The notes: generated from the letters alone by a model not told the origin. A DNA stretch of 37,163 nt from Streptomyces hainanensis (GCF_004348415.1 NZ_SMKI01000010.1:1-37163), one strand, 5' to 3'; positions 24,719 through 33,466 are shown, counted from the first letter of the stretch. A program made the numbers and translations.

Positions 24719-25791
24719 GTGCGCTCCAGGGAGGTGACGGACGGGGCGCCGCGCGCCGCCCGGGCCTGCTGGACCAGGCCGCTGGTGGACTCGTCCCCGG
24801 GCACCGGGTGGTGGCAGCGGTACCGATGGTCGCGTTCGTCGGTGACGAAGTCCGGCATCGACGCGGCGCACGCGTCGTCCGCCTTCCAACAGCGGGTGCG
24901 GAACGGGCAGCCGCTCGGCGGCCTGATGGCCGACGGCAGCGGCCCGACCAGCGGAATCGGCTGGATCGGGTCGAGCAGTCCCGGCGTCGCCGAGAACAAC
25001 GCCCTGGTGTACGGGTGTCGGGCGTGCGCGGTGACGCGCGCCGCGGGCGCCTCCTCGACGATGCGGCCGAGGTACATCGTGATGACGCGGTCGCTCATCC
25101 GGCGCACGGTCTGGATGTCGTGCGACACGAACACCAGGGCGAGGCCGAGGCGTTCGCGGAGGTCGAGGAGGAGGTTGAGGATCTGGGCGCGGACGGAGAC
25201 GTCGAGCGCGCTGGTCGGTTCGTCGGCGATCAGCAGCTCGGGTTCCAGCGCGAGGGCGCGGGCGATGGCCACGCGTTGCCGCTGGCCGCCGGAGAGTTGG
25301 CCGGGCAGCGCGTCGGCGAGCGAGGCGGGGAGCCCGACCAGCGACATCAACTCGCGTACCCGCTCGTCGCGTTGCGCGGGGGTGCCGCGGCGGTGGACGT
25401 CGAGCGGGTCGCGCAGCACGCGGCGGATCGGCATGCGGCGGTTGAGCGCGGTGGACGGGTCCTGGAAGACCATGCCCAGCCGGGTGCCGACGGTGACGCG
25501 GCGCTCGGCGGGCGGCATCGCCCACAGGTCGCGGCCGCGGTGGGCCACGGTGCCGCTGGTCGGGCGCTGGACGCCGATCAGGACGCGGGCCAGGGTGGAC
25601 TTGCCGCAGCCCGACTCGCCGACGATGCCGACGGTCTCGCCCGGCGCGACGGTGAGGCTGGCGCCGGTGAGCGCGTGCACCCGGTCCGACCTGAACAGGC
25701 CGCCGGTTCTGGCCGGGAAGACGACGTGCGTGTCGGTGACGGTCATCAGGGCCGTGGTCGCGTCGGGTTGCCGGTCGGTCGTCGCCGTCAT
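24715..25791 (-). CDS. Oligopeptide-type ABC transporter ATPase (OppF/DppF-like)
   Basis: 358-residue cytoplasmic ATPase subunit. Walker A GESGCGKST (about 58-66), Q-loop MVFQDPSTALNRR, ABC signature LSGGQRQRVAIARAL, Walker B LLIADEPTSALDV and the H-loop VSHD are all present. The C-terminal oligopeptide-transporter domain has the cysteine-containing GCPFRTRCWKADDAC...CHHP. It pairs with the fused permease-ATPase as the second nucleotide-binding domain. ATG 25791 overlaps that gene by 4 bp, and its stop overlaps the lyase start. In this context the solute may be sialic acid or another sugar rather than peptide. Confidence 0.92.
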   Translation of the reverse strand: MTATTDRQPDATTALMTVTDTHVVFPARTGGLFRSDRVHALTGASLTVAPGETVGIVGESGCGKSTLARVLIGVQRPTSGTVAHRGRDLWAMPPAERRVTVGTRLGMVFQDPSTALNRRMPIRRVLRDPLDVHRRGTPAQRDERVRELMSLVGLPASLADALPGQLSGGQRQRVAIARALALEPELLIADEPTSALDVSVRAQILNLLLDLRERLGLALVFVSHDIQTVRRMSDRVITMYLGRIVEEAPAARVTAHARHPYTRALFSATPGLLDPIQPIPLVGPLPSAIRPPSGCPFRTRCWKADDACAASMPDFVTDERDHRYRCHHPVPGDESTSGLVQQARAARGAPSVTSLERT

Positions 25792-28067
25792 GGCGCCACC
25801 TCCTCGGGTGCGAGGCTCGCGGGACTCGGTGGGCTGGCCGGGTGGTGGCAGAGGACGAGGTGCCCCGCTCCCTCGCCCGGGCGCTCGGGTGGCGTGGCGG
25901 CGCAGTCCGCGTCGGCGAACGGGCAGCGGTCCGCGAACCGGCAGCCGGGCGGGAAGGCGGCCGGCGACGGCACGACGCCACGGATCTGGATCATGCGCTC
26001 GGCCGTGGACTCCAGGGAGAGCACCGCGCCCAGCAGGCCACGGGTGTAGTGGTGGGCCGACGCGCCGAGCAGGTCGGCGGTGACACCGGTCTCCACGATC
26101 TGCCCGCCGTACATCACGGCCACCCGGTCGGTGACGTCGGCGATCAGGGCCAGGTCGTGGGAGACGAGGACCAGCGCGAAGCCGAGTTCCTCGCGGAGCC
26201 GGAGCAGCAGCTCTATCACCTGGGCCTGCACGGTGACGTCGAGCGCCGTGGTGGGCTCGTCGGCGACGATCAGGCGCGGGTCGCGGGAGAGCGCCATGGC
26301 GATGAGGACGCGTTGCCGCTGACCGCCGGAGAGTTCGTGCGGGTAGCTGCGGAGCACGCGTTCCGGGTCGAGGCCGACGAGTTCCAGCAGTTCGGCGGGG
26401 GTACGGCGGCCGCCACGGCGGACCAGCTGGCGGAGCTGGGCGCGGATGGACATCGCGGGGTTGAGGGAGGAGAGCGCGTCCTGGTAGACCATCGCCATCT
26501 CGTGCCCGAGCAGCCGGCGGCGCTCGCGGGCCGACATGCCGATGAGCTCCCGCCCCTGGAACCGGACGCTGCCGCGCACCCGGGCCTCGCGGGGCTGGAG
26601 CCCCATCACGGTGAGGGCGGTCAGCGACTTGCCGCAGCCCGACTCCCCGACGAGGCCGAGCACTTCGCCGGGCCGCACCTCGAAGCTGACGCCGGCCACG
26701 ATGTCGATCCCCGCGTGCCGGCCCTCGAACCCGACCGCCAGATCGGTGACGGCCAACACCGGCTCCGCGCCGTCCGCCACCCCCCGCCGCAACCGCCGCG
26801 AAGCGGCCGCCAACGCGGCCCCGTAGGGGAACGGATCCCCGCCGGCGCCGGCGCCGGCGCCGGCCGGGCCGGAGGCCGGCTCGGCGTCCGCCGGTTCCGG
26901 CTTGGCCGTCGGGCCGTCGCCCGGGCCGACGTCCCGGGAGGCCGCGTCGGCCGCCGCCGTGGCCGAACCGGCGGCGGAGCCGTCGCCCGGGCCGCCCGCG
27001 CCAGCGGCACCGGCTTCGCCGCCGGCCGCCTCGGCGTCGGCCGGCACGCCGGCCGCGGGCCCAGCCGCGCCCCGGAGGGCCGCGCCAGCGGCCCCGATGC
27101 CATCCGCAGGTGCCCGCGCAGCGGGCACGGCCACCCCACGGGCACCGGCGGCGGAGCCGCCGGCCGGGTCCGGGCCGGCGGCCCGGGTGGCACCACCCGC
27201 CGCCGCCGCGCCGGTGCCCACGCCGCCCGCACCGGCGGCGGAGTCGTCGGGTCGGCCGGCCGCCAAGGCCACGGTGTCGGAGATGCCCTCGGAGAGGATG
27301 TTGAGGCTCAGGACCGTCAGCAGCATCAGCAGGCCGGGGAAGACCGTGGCCCACCAACCGCCCAGCAGGACCATGTTCTTGCCGTCGGCGATGACGCTGC
27401 CCCAGGACGGCTCCGGCGGCCGGACGCCCGCGCCGATGAAGGAGAGGGACGCCTCGAAGACGATGGCCTCGGCCACCATCACCGTGCAGAACACCAGCAC
27501 CGGCGCGGCGCAGTTGATCGCCACGTGCCGGATCAGGATGTGCGGTGTGCGGGCGCCGATGATGCGTTCGGCCGTGACGTAGTCCTCGCCGTACTGCGCC
27601 ATCACGTTGGCCCGCACCACCCGTGCCACGGGTGGGATGTTGAGGAAGGCGATGGCGCAGACCAGCACGGGGATGCCGCCGCCGAAGACGGAGATCAGCA
27701 CGGCGGCGAGCGCGATGCCGGGGAAGGCCATGACGACGTCGAGGCCGCGCATCACCGCCTCGTCGACCGCGCGCCGCGAGGTGGCCGCGACGGAGCCGAG
27801 GACGGCGCCGACGAGCAGCGCGAGCAGCGTGGCGCCGAGCCCGATGGCCAGCGACCACCGCGCGCCGTACATCAGCCGGCTGAGGATGTCGCGGCCCAGG
27901 CTGTCCTGGCCCATCCAGTGGTCGGCGGACGGGCCCTCCACGGTCGGCGCCTGTGTGTAGGGGTCGTGGGGCACCAGGATCGGGGCGAGGAGCGCCGTGA
28001 GGACCACGATCCCGAGCATGCCGAGTGCGATCCGCGACGCCAGGGGCAGCCTCCGCAACAGCTTCAT
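25788..28067 (-). CDS. Fused ABC permease (DppC-like) and ATPase (OppD-like) with long Ala/Gly linker
   Basis: 759-residue fusion. Residues 1-270 form a DppC-type inner-membrane permease: a first span at 13-32 and the EAA-like loop around ERIIGARTPHILIRHV. Residues 272-430 are a low-complexity Ala/Gly/Pro linker. Residues 435-759 form an ATPase with Walker A GESGCGKSL (474-482), signature LSGGQRQRVLIAMAL, Walker B LIVADEPTTALDV, and a C-terminal Cys-containing oligopeptide domain (CRFADRCPFADADC). The linker, about 160 residues, is encoded by 26778-27254 with short GC repeats such as GCCGGC runs near 26841. ATG 28067 overlaps the DppB-like permease stop by 4 bp. Separate genes are the norm, so the linker length is notable; a frameshift is unlikely because the frame is continuous. 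Confidence 0.88.
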   Translation of the reverse strand: MKLLRRLPLASRIALGMLGIVVLTALLAPILVPHDPYTQAPTVEGPSADHWMGQDSLGRDILSRLMYGARWSLAIGLGATLLALLVGAVLGSVAATSRRAVDEAVMRGLDVVMAFPGIALAAVLISVFGGGIPVLVCAIAFLNIPPVARVVRANVMAQYGEDYVTAERIIGARTPHILIRHVAINCAAPVLVFCTVMVAEAIVFEASLSFIGAGVRPPEPSWGSVIADGKNMVLLGGWWATVFPGLLMLLTVLSLNILSEGISDTVALAAGRPDDSAAGAGGVGTGAAAAGGATRAAGPDPAGGSAAGARGVAVPAARAPADGIGAAGAALRGAAGPAAGVPADAEAAGGEAGAAGAGGPGDGSAAGSATAAADAASRDVGPGDGPTAKPEPADAEPASGPAGAGAGAGGDPFPYGAALAAASRRLRRGVADGAEPVLAVTDLAVGFEGRHAGIDIVAGVSFEVRPGEVLGLVGESGCGKSLTALTVMGLQPREARVRGSVRFQGRELIGMSARERRRLLGHEMAMVYQDALSSLNPAMSIRAQLRQLVRRGGRRTPAELLELVGLDPERVLRSYPHELSGGQRQRVLIAMALSRDPRLIVADEPTTALDVTVQAQVIELLLRLREELGFALVLVSHDLALIADVTDRVAVMYGGQIVETGVTADLLGASAHHYTRGLLGAVLSLESTAERMIQIRGVVPSPAAFPPGCRFADRCPFADADCAATPPERPGEGAGHLVLCHHPASPPSPASLAPEEVAP

Positions 28068-29023
28068 GTCGCGCTCCTGAGCCGGGGGTTGATCAGCAGG
28101 TAGAGGATGTCGATCACCAGGTTCACGACCACGAAGCCGACGGCCGTCGTCAGCACCACGCCCTGGACCACCGCCGGGTCGCCGTTCCGCACCGCATCGA
28201 TCATGAGCTTGCCCATCCCGGGGAGGGCGAAGATCGTCTCGATGACGACGGCGCCGCCGAGCAGGTAGCCGACCCGCAGGCCGAGCACGGTCAGCGGGTT
28301 GATCAGCGCGTTCCGCAGCACGTTGCGTCCGACGACGACCACCGGCGGGAGGCCGCTGCCGACGGCGGTGCGCACGTAGTCCCGGTCGAGTTCCTCGACC
28401 ACCGCGGTCCGCACGATGCGGGTGAGTTGGGCGGCGACGGGCAGCGAGAGCGCCAGCGCCGGCAGCGTCATCGTCTCCAGCCACCCGCTGAAGGAGTCGT
28501 TGGGGTTGATGTAGCCGCCGGTCGGGAACCAGCCGTGGTCCACGGCCGCGTACTGGATCAGCAGCAGGGCGAGCCAGAAGGCGGGCGCGGCGACGCCGGT
28601 CAGCGAGACGACGCGGATCAGCTGGTCGGGCAGCCGGTCGCGGTAGACGGCGGCGGTGACGCCGAGCAGCAGCGAGAGGACGACGGCGAAGCCCAGGCCC
28701 AGGAAGGCCAGTTGCATGGTGAGCGGCAGCGCGGTGGTGACCTGGTCGACCACCGGTGCCCTGGTCAGCACGCTGATGCCCATGTCGCCCCTGACGAGCT
28801 CGCCGACGAAGTCGGCGTAGCGGACCGGCAGCGGGTCGAGCAGCCCGTTCTCCTCGCGGAACTGGTGCAGTTGCTCCTGGGTGGGGTTGGCGCCCTGGAA
28901 GTAGGCGGAGGCGGGGTCCATGTCGGAGAACCGCATGACCAGGAAGACGAAGAGGATGATGCCGAGCAGCAGCGGCACCAGCAGCAGGACGCGGCGCAGC
29001 ACCATCCGGGCGACGAGGATCAC
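28064..29023 (-). CDS. ABC transporter permease (DppB-like)
   Basis: 319-residue inner-membrane permease with an N-terminal span (about 8-28), a large extracytoplasmic loop, and further spans including LTMQLAFLGLGFAVVLSLLLG and AFWLALLLIQYA. The permease loop is ELDRDYVRTAVGSGLP, and LGGAVVIETIFALPGMGKLMIDAV is typical of the family. GTG 29023 was chosen because it overlaps the binding-protein stop (GTGA), as elsewhere in this operon; ATG 29005 is an alternative six codons on. It forms the membrane channel with the permease half of the fused protein. Confidence 0.9.
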   Translation of the reverse strand: MILVARMVLRRVLLLVPLLLGIILFVFLVMRFSDMDPASAYFQGANPTQEQLHQFREENGLLDPLPVRYADFVGELVRGDMGISVLTRAPVVDQVTTALPLTMQLAFLGLGFAVVLSLLLGVTAAVYRDRLPDQLIRVVSLTGVAAPAFWLALLLIQYAAVDHGWFPTGGYINPNDSFSGWLETMTLPALALSLPVAAQLTRIVRTAVVEELDRDYVRTAVGSGLPPVVVVGRNVLRNALINPLTVLGLRVGYLLGGAVVIETIFALPGMGKLMIDAVRNGDPAVVQGVVLTTAVGFVVVNLVIDILYLLINPRLRSAT

Positions 29024-30642
29024 GACGACGCCCTCGCCCTTGCCTGGAGCAGGTTGAGGCCGGGGTAGGGCTGGGCGCGGACGCCGACGATGCGGTCCGG
29101 ATCCCAGGCGGTGAGCAGTTCGTTGTGCACCACGGGGTAGAGGACGGCCTGTTCGGCGATGACGTCCAGGTACTCGTGGACGAGTTCGAGCTTGCGGTCC
29201 GGGTCGGGCTCCTCGGTGGCGCGGTCCATCCGGGCGAACAGGTCGGTGGCCTCGTCGCTGGTGTCCCACCCGGTGTAGGCCATCCACGTGCCGCCGGCGG
29301 TGTAGTTGTAGCGGAGGATCAGGTCGGGGTCGACGCCGAACTGGTTGGGGTTGGAGACGGCGGCGACCACCTGGTAGTCCTGGTTCTGGTCCATCTTGGT
29401 GAAGAGCGCCGAGGTCTCCTGCGGTTCGAGCGTGGTGCGCACGCCGATCGCGTCCCAGCCCTCCTTGATGGTGGGCAGGCAGTCGACGGCCCAGCTGACG
29501 TTGACGGACATCAGGTTGACGCTGAGGTTCCCGACGCCGGCCTCGTCGAGGAGTCGGCGGGCGCGGTCCGGGTCGTAGGAGTAGACGGTGGCGGCCGGCC
29601 GGTGGGCGGGGTGGTCCTCGTTGAGGAACGAGGTGGCGGGCCGGCCGTTGCCGCGGAGCGCGACGTCGACGATCTGCTGGCTGTCGATGGCGTGGAACAG
29701 CGCCTGCCGCACCCGGACGTCGTCGAAGGGCGGGTTGGCGGTGTTGAACATCAGGAACAGGTGGTTCATGCCGGCGCCGCCCGCCACCTCGAGGCCGTCG
29801 CCCCGGAGTTGCTCGACGTTGGCGTAGGGAATGTTGTCGGCGATCTGGGCGTCGGCGCTGCCGCCGGAGATCCGGGCCACGCGGGGCGCGGCGTCGACGA
29901 CGGTCAGCCAGTTCATGGAGCGGAAGGTGGGCGGCCGGGGGCCGTTGTAGCCGTCGTACGCCTCGAAGACGGTGTTGGACTTCGGGGTGTGGGAGGCCTG
30001 CCGGTAGGGCCCGGAGCCGAGGGCGAAGCCGCCGGCCGCGTCGTCCCAGGCGCCGTCGCGGCCGAAGACGTGCCGGGGCATGATCTTGGCGATGGTGAGC
30101 CGGGGGGCGGCCTCTGGGAACGGGAAGCGGAAGTCGAGTTCGACGGACAGGTCGCCGGTCTTCCGCACCTCGGCGAGCCAGGTGACGAAGAAGGAGCGGG
30201 TGAGGGGGTTGGCCTCGGCGTCGAGGATCCGCTCGAAGGTGAACACCACGTCGTCGGCGGTGACCGGTTCGCCGTCGTGCCAGGTGGCGCCGTCCCGGAG
30301 GGTGAACTGCCAGGTGGTGGCGGTCTGGTCGAGGGGGAGCGCGGTGGCGAGCGCCGGGTAGGGGGCGCGGGTGATGGGGTCGGTGTCGAGCAGCCCCTCG
30401 TAGATGTGGTTGTTGCCCGCCATGCCGAACGCCGAGGCGGTCATGGTCGGGTCCCAGCTGCCGTCGTTGCCGTAGCCGATGACGGCGGTCAGGTCGGTGA
30501 GGCCACCGCCGCCGCGGCCACCGCCGGGGTCGATGGTGGAGGGCGGCCCGGTGCAGGCGCCGAGTGACGCGGTGATCGCGCCCGCGGCACCCAGCGCGCC
30601 GGTGATCCTGAGAAAGTCCCTGCGGGCGAGGGCACGGTCCAT
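29020..30642 (-). CDS. ABC transporter solute-binding lipoprotein, family 5 (Tat-type signal)
   Basis: 540-residue peptide-type (family 5) binding protein. The N-terminus has a twin-arginine motif (RRDFLR, 7-12), a hydrophobic stretch and a lipobox SLGACTG, so it is probably exported by Tat and lipid-anchored outside the membrane. Family segments include YEGLLDTDP, WHDGEPVTADDVVFTFERI and RVRQALFHAID. First gene of the transporter operon, with ATG 30642 after AGGAGGC. The family binds peptides, nickel, sugars and sialic acids; the sialidase and lyase neighbours favour a sialoside. Expression is probably controlled by the divergent GntR gene. Confidence 0.9.
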   Translation of the reverse strand: MDRALARRDFLRITGALGAAGAITASLGACTGPPSTIDPGGGRGGGGLTDLTAVIGYGNDGSWDPTMTASAFGMAGNNHIYEGLLDTDPITRAPYPALATALPLDQTATTWQFTLRDGATWHDGEPVTADDVVFTFERILDAEANPLTRSFFVTWLAEVRKTGDLSVELDFRFPFPEAAPRLTIAKIMPRHVFGRDGAWDDAAGGFALGSGPYRQASHTPKSNTVFEAYDGYNGPRPPTFRSMNWLTVVDAAPRVARISGGSADAQIADNIPYANVEQLRGDGLEVAGGAGMNHLFLMFNTANPPFDDVRVRQALFHAIDSQQIVDVALRGNGRPATSFLNEDHPAHRPAATVYSYDPDRARRLLDEAGVGNLSVNLMSVNVSWAVDCLPTIKEGWDAIGVRTTLEPQETSALFTKMDQNQDYQVVAAVSNPNQFGVDPDLILRYNYTAGGTWMAYTGWDTSDEATDLFARMDRATEEPDPDRKLELVHEYLDVIAEQAVLYPVVHNELLTAWDPDRIVGVRAQPYPGLNLLQARARASS

Positions 30643-30667
30643 CGACGCCTCCTGGCGACTCCGGCGG

Positions 30668-30695
30668 GAGGTCCTACGTTCTACGTCCGATGTCA
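30668..30695. promoter_or_regulatory. Putative GntR operator 1: tandem 7-bp repeats over the transporter promoter
   Basis: Consecutive heptads fit the pattern N-A-Y-G-T-C-C: TACGTTC (30675), TACGTCC (30682), GATGTCA (30689), and a weaker GAGGTCC (30668). They abut the -10 box of the transporter promoter and cover the expected transcription start. A protein bound here would block initiation. Confidence 0.5.
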
Positions 30696-30724
30696 CGGTA
30701 GGAGCGGCCGCGAAGGGTGGTCAA
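30695..30724 (-). promoter_or_regulatory. Promoter of the ABC transporter-lyase operon
   Basis: On the minus strand TTGACC (30724 down to 30719) and TACCGT (30700 down to 30695) are separated by 18 bp, a good match to the streptomycete housekeeping promoter. The start site is expected near 30688, leaving a leader of about 45 nt with AGGAGGC before ATG 30642. Confidence 0.6.
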
Positions 30725-30745
30725 GACCTGTGCGCCTGGGCTCAT

Positions 30746-30773
30746 TTGACCGGACGTCCCATGTCCTATCTCC
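30746..30773. promoter_or_regulatory. Putative GntR operator 2 in the gntR promoter region
   Basis: Three heptads follow a plus-strand TTGACC (30746-30751): GACGTCC (30753), CATGTCC (30760) and TATCTCC (30767). The 12-bp core ACGTCCSATGTC is shared with operator 1 (30683 and 30754). It overlaps the spacer/-10 zone of the gntR promoter, suggesting autoregulation. The exact -10 is uncertain because TATCTC would give only a 15-bp spacer. Confidence 0.5.
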
Positions 30774-30843
30774 TGGCAGAATGTGGCTGCGAATGGTTTG
30801 TCGGGGGGTGGGATGTCAGGTGCGTGAGGGAAGGGACACGGCC

Positions 30844-31635
30844 ATGGCACGCCGGATGATGGCGGACGAGGTACAGCGGCGGATCAAGCAGCTGATCCTG
30901 GACGGCCGGCTCGCCCCCGGTGACCCGTTGCCGACCGAGAGCGAGCTGATGGGTCGCTTCGACGTCAGCCGCAACTCGGTGCGAGAGGCGTTGAAGGCGC
31001 TCCAGGCGGTCGACATAGTCGACATCAGACACGGCTTCGGTACCTATGTCGGCGGGCTCAGCCTGGACTCGTTCGTGAACGGCATGGTGTTCCGCGCCGC
31101 GGTGCTGCACGGCCGGGGCGAGGCCGGCCTGTACGAGCTGCTCGAGGTGCGGGAGGCGCTGGAGGCCGGCCTGATCGTGAGCGTGGCGGGGAAGGTGCCG
31201 GCCGAGGACCTGGCCGTGCTGCACGAGCTCGTCGCCACGATGGAGCGGGAGGCGGCGGTCGACCGGGTGACGGCGGCCACCGACCGGGCGTTCCACCTGG
31301 CGCTCTACCGCTCGCTCGGCAACCACCTGCTGAGCGAGGTGCTCGACGCGTTCTGGGCGGCGTTCCACGCCGCGTTCCAGGGGGTCGGCGACGAGCCGCG
31401 GGAGGACCACGGCGACCCGCCGGCGCACACGGTGAGCCGGCACCGCGACATCCTGGCGGCGCTCGAGTCGGGCGACGGGCGGCGTGCCGCGGAGGCGATG
31501 CGGCACCACTTCGCGGGCCTCCGCCGGTTCCTCGCCGAGACCGCGCCCGACCGCACGACGGACCACACGGCCGACCGCGGCACCGACCGCGGCACCGACC
31601 GCGCGGCCGACGAGAACCTGACGGCGCCGGCGTGA
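30844..31635 (+). CDS. GntR-family regulator with FCD effector domain (FadR subfamily)
   Basis: 263-residue regulator. Winged HTH at about residues 4-70 (VQRRIKQLILDGRLAPGDPLPTE, RNSVREALKAL, HGFGTYVG). All-helical FCD domain at about 85-235 with likely metal-binding residues in TDRAFHLALYRSLGNHL, SRHRDILAAL and AMRHHFAGL. The C-terminal tail is an Asp/Thr/Arg repeat made by a DNA repeat. ATG 30844 was chosen where the HTH begins, after GAGGGAAGGGA; the frame is open upstream to 30730. Divergent from the transporter operon, it is the probable repressor. NanR, the sialic acid regulator of E. coli, belongs to the same subfamily, which fits the context without proving the ligand. Confidence 0.9.
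   Translation: MARRMMADEVQRRIKQLILDGRLAPGDPLPTESELMGRFDVSRNSVREALKALQAVDIVDIRHGFGTYVGGLSLDSFVNGMVFRAAVLHGRGEAGLYELLEVREALEAGLIVSVAGKVPAEDLAVLHELVATMEREAAVDRVTAATDRAFHLALYRSLGNHLLSEVLDAFWAAFHAAFQGVGDEPREDHGDPPAHTVSRHRDILAALESGDGRRAAEAMRHHFAGLRRFLAETAPDRTTDHTADRGTDRGTDRAADENLTAPA
31573..31602. repeat. 12-bp tandem repeat in the gntR 3' end
   Basis: GACCGCGGCACC is repeated 2.5 times (31573-31602) and encodes the DRGT repeats in the C-terminal tail. It lies outside the FCD domain, is a multiple of three, and is probably a slippage tract that tolerates length change. Confidence 0.75.
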
Positions 31636-31644
31636 CCGGGGCCG

Positions 31645-31701
31645 ACGGCCGGCGCCGGCCGTTCGTCGGTCCGGGCCGCGCCCCCCGCGCGGCCCGGACC
31701 G
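31645..31701 (+). terminator. Strong hairpin terminator after gntR
   Basis: A 15-bp perfect stem (31667-31681 with 31687-31701) closes on a 5-nt all-C loop. An 18-bp perfect palindrome (31645-31662) directly precedes it. No T-run follows. Position 32 bp past the gntR stop and before the helicase promoter makes a terminator likely. Confidence 0.7.
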
Positions 31702-31790
31702 ATCGGGCGCTCACGCGCCCACCCGGTGAAGCGAGGTAGTATTTCCCGTTTCCCACGTATGGCGTACGGAGCCGGCCGGCGGAGGTGTGC

Positions 31791-33452
31791 GTGTCCTGCC
31801 TGATCGTCCAGAGTGACAAAACCCTGCTGCTCGAGGTGGACCACGAGCAGGCGGAGGACTGCCGACGGGCGATCGCCCCGTTCGCCGAGCTGGAGCGGGC
31901 GCCCGAGCACATCCACACCTACCGGGTGACGCCACTCGGCCTGTGGAACGCGCGGGCCGCCGGGCACGACGCCGAGCAGGTCGTGGACGCGCTGATGACC
32001 TACTCCCGGTATCCGGTGCCGCAGGCGCTGCTGGTGGACGTGGCCGAGACCATGGCGCGCTACGGGCGGCTGACGCTGCTCAAGCACCCGGCGCACGGCC
32101 TGGTGCTGCAGAGCAACGACCGCGCGGTGCTGGAGGAGGTGCTGCGGTCGAAGCGGATCGCGCCCCTGGTGGGGGCCAGGATCGACGACGACACCGTGGT
32201 GGTGCACCCGTCGGAGCGTGGGCAGATCAAGCAGGCGCTGCTCCGGCTCGGCTGGCCCGCCGAGGACCTGGCCGGCTATGTGGACGGCGAGGCGCACCCG
32301 ATCGAGCTCCGGCAGGAGGGCTGGGCGCTGCGGCCCTACCAGGAGCAGGCGATCTCCGGCTTCTGGCACGGCGGCTCCGGCGTCGTGGTGCTGCCGTGCG
32401 GCGCCGGCAAGACACTGGTGGGCGCGGGGGCGATGGCGCAGGCCGCCTCGACCACGCTGATCCTGGTGACCAACACCGTCTCGGCGCGGCAGTGGAAGGC
32501 GGAGCTGGTGCGCCGCACCTCGCTGACCGAGGACGAGATCGGCGAGTACAGCGGCACCCGCAAGGAGATCAGGCCGATCACCATCGCCACCTACCAGGTG
32601 CTGACCACCAGGCGGAAGGGTGTCTACCCGCACCTGGAGCTGTTCGACTCCCGTGACTGGGGGCTGATCATCTACGACGAGGTGCATCTGCTGCCGGCTC
32701 CCGTGTTCAAGTTCACCGCCGATCTCCAGGCCCGCCGCCGCCTCGGCCTGACCGCCACGCTGGTCAGGGAGGACGGCCGCGAGTCCGACGTGTTCTCGCT
32801 GATCGGGCCCAAACGCTTCGACGCCCCCTGGAAGGAGATCGAGGCACAGGGCTACATCGCGCCCGCCGACTGCGTCGAGGTCCGGGTGGACCTCACCGAG
32901 TCGGAGCGGCTGGCCTACGCCATGGCCGAGCCGGAGGAGCGCTACCGGTTCTGCGCCACCACCGACTCCAAGCGGCGGGTGACCGAGACCCTGGTGCGCC
33001 GACACGCCGGGCAGCAGACCCTCGTCATCGGCCAGTACATCGACCAGCTCGACGAGCTCGGCGAGGTGCTCGACGCCCCGGTGATCAAGGGCGAGACCAG
33101 CAACGCGCAGCGCGAGAAGCTGTTCGACGCGTTCCGCGCCGGGGAGCTCCAGGTGCTCGTGGTCTCCAAGGTGGCGAACTTCTCGATCGACCTGCCGGAG
33201 GCCACGGTCGCGATCCAGGTGTCCGGCACGTTCGGCTCCCGGCAGGAGGAGGCCCAGCGCCTCGGGCGGGTGCTGCGGCCCAAGGCGGACGGGCACGAGG
33301 CGCGCTTCTACTCCGTGGTCGCGCGGGACACGATCGACCAGGACTTCGCCGCGCACCGGCAGCGCTTCCTGGCGGAGCAGGGCTACGCCTACCGGATCAT
33401 GGACGCCGGGGAGCTGACCGCCACGGACGGTGAGGAGCTGGACGGCGTCTGA
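31791..33452 (+). CDS. XPB-type DNA repair helicase (superfamily 2)
   Basis: 553-residue ATP-dependent 3'-5' helicase of the bacterial XPB group. The N-terminal domain (LIVQSDKTLLLEVDH) is followed by the helicase core: Walker A LPCGAGKTLVG at about 203, IIYDEVHLLPA (DEVH box), GLTATLVREDG, VVSKVANFSIDLPEA, and the arginine-finger motif QRLGRVLRPK. A GTG lies at 31785, but it overlaps the Shine-Dalgarno GGAGG (31781-31785), so GTG 31791, five bases past it, is the better start. A TAGTAT -10 sits at 31737-31742. Monocistronic, bounded by hairpins on both sides. Likely function is DNA repair or remodelling. Confidence 0.92.
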   Translation: MSCLIVQSDKTLLLEVDHEQAEDCRRAIAPFAELERAPEHIHTYRVTPLGLWNARAAGHDAEQVVDALMTYSRYPVPQALLVDVAETMARYGRLTLLKHPAHGLVLQSNDRAVLEEVLRSKRIAPLVGARIDDDTVVVHPSERGQIKQALLRLGWPAEDLAGYVDGEAHPIELRQEGWALRPYQEQAISGFWHGGSGVVVLPCGAGKTLVGAGAMAQAASTTLILVTNTVSARQWKAELVRRTSLTEDEIGEYSGTRKEIRPITIATYQVLTTRRKGVYPHLELFDSRDWGLIIYDEVHLLPAPVFKFTADLQARRRLGLTATLVREDGRESDVFSLIGPKRFDAPWKEIEAQGYIAPADCVEVRVDLTESERLAYAMAEPEERYRFCATTDSKRRVTETLVRRHAGQQTLVIGQYIDQLDELGEVLDAPVIKGETSNAQREKLFDAFRAGELQVLVVSKVANFSIDLPEATVAIQVSGTFGSRQEEAQRLGRVLRPKADGHEARFYSVVARDTIDQDFAAHRQRFLAEQGYAYRIMDAGELTATDGEELDGV

Positions 33453-33466
33453 GCCGGCCACGCCCC

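Noticed and set aside
26841..26870. GCCGGC-rich run as a CRISPR or regulatory repeat
   Set aside because: It is in-frame low-complexity coding for the Ala/Gly linker, with no spacer structure.
31573..31602. 12-bp tandem repeat as an operator of gntR
   Set aside because: It lies inside the gntR coding end, preserves the frame and differs from the promoter heptads.
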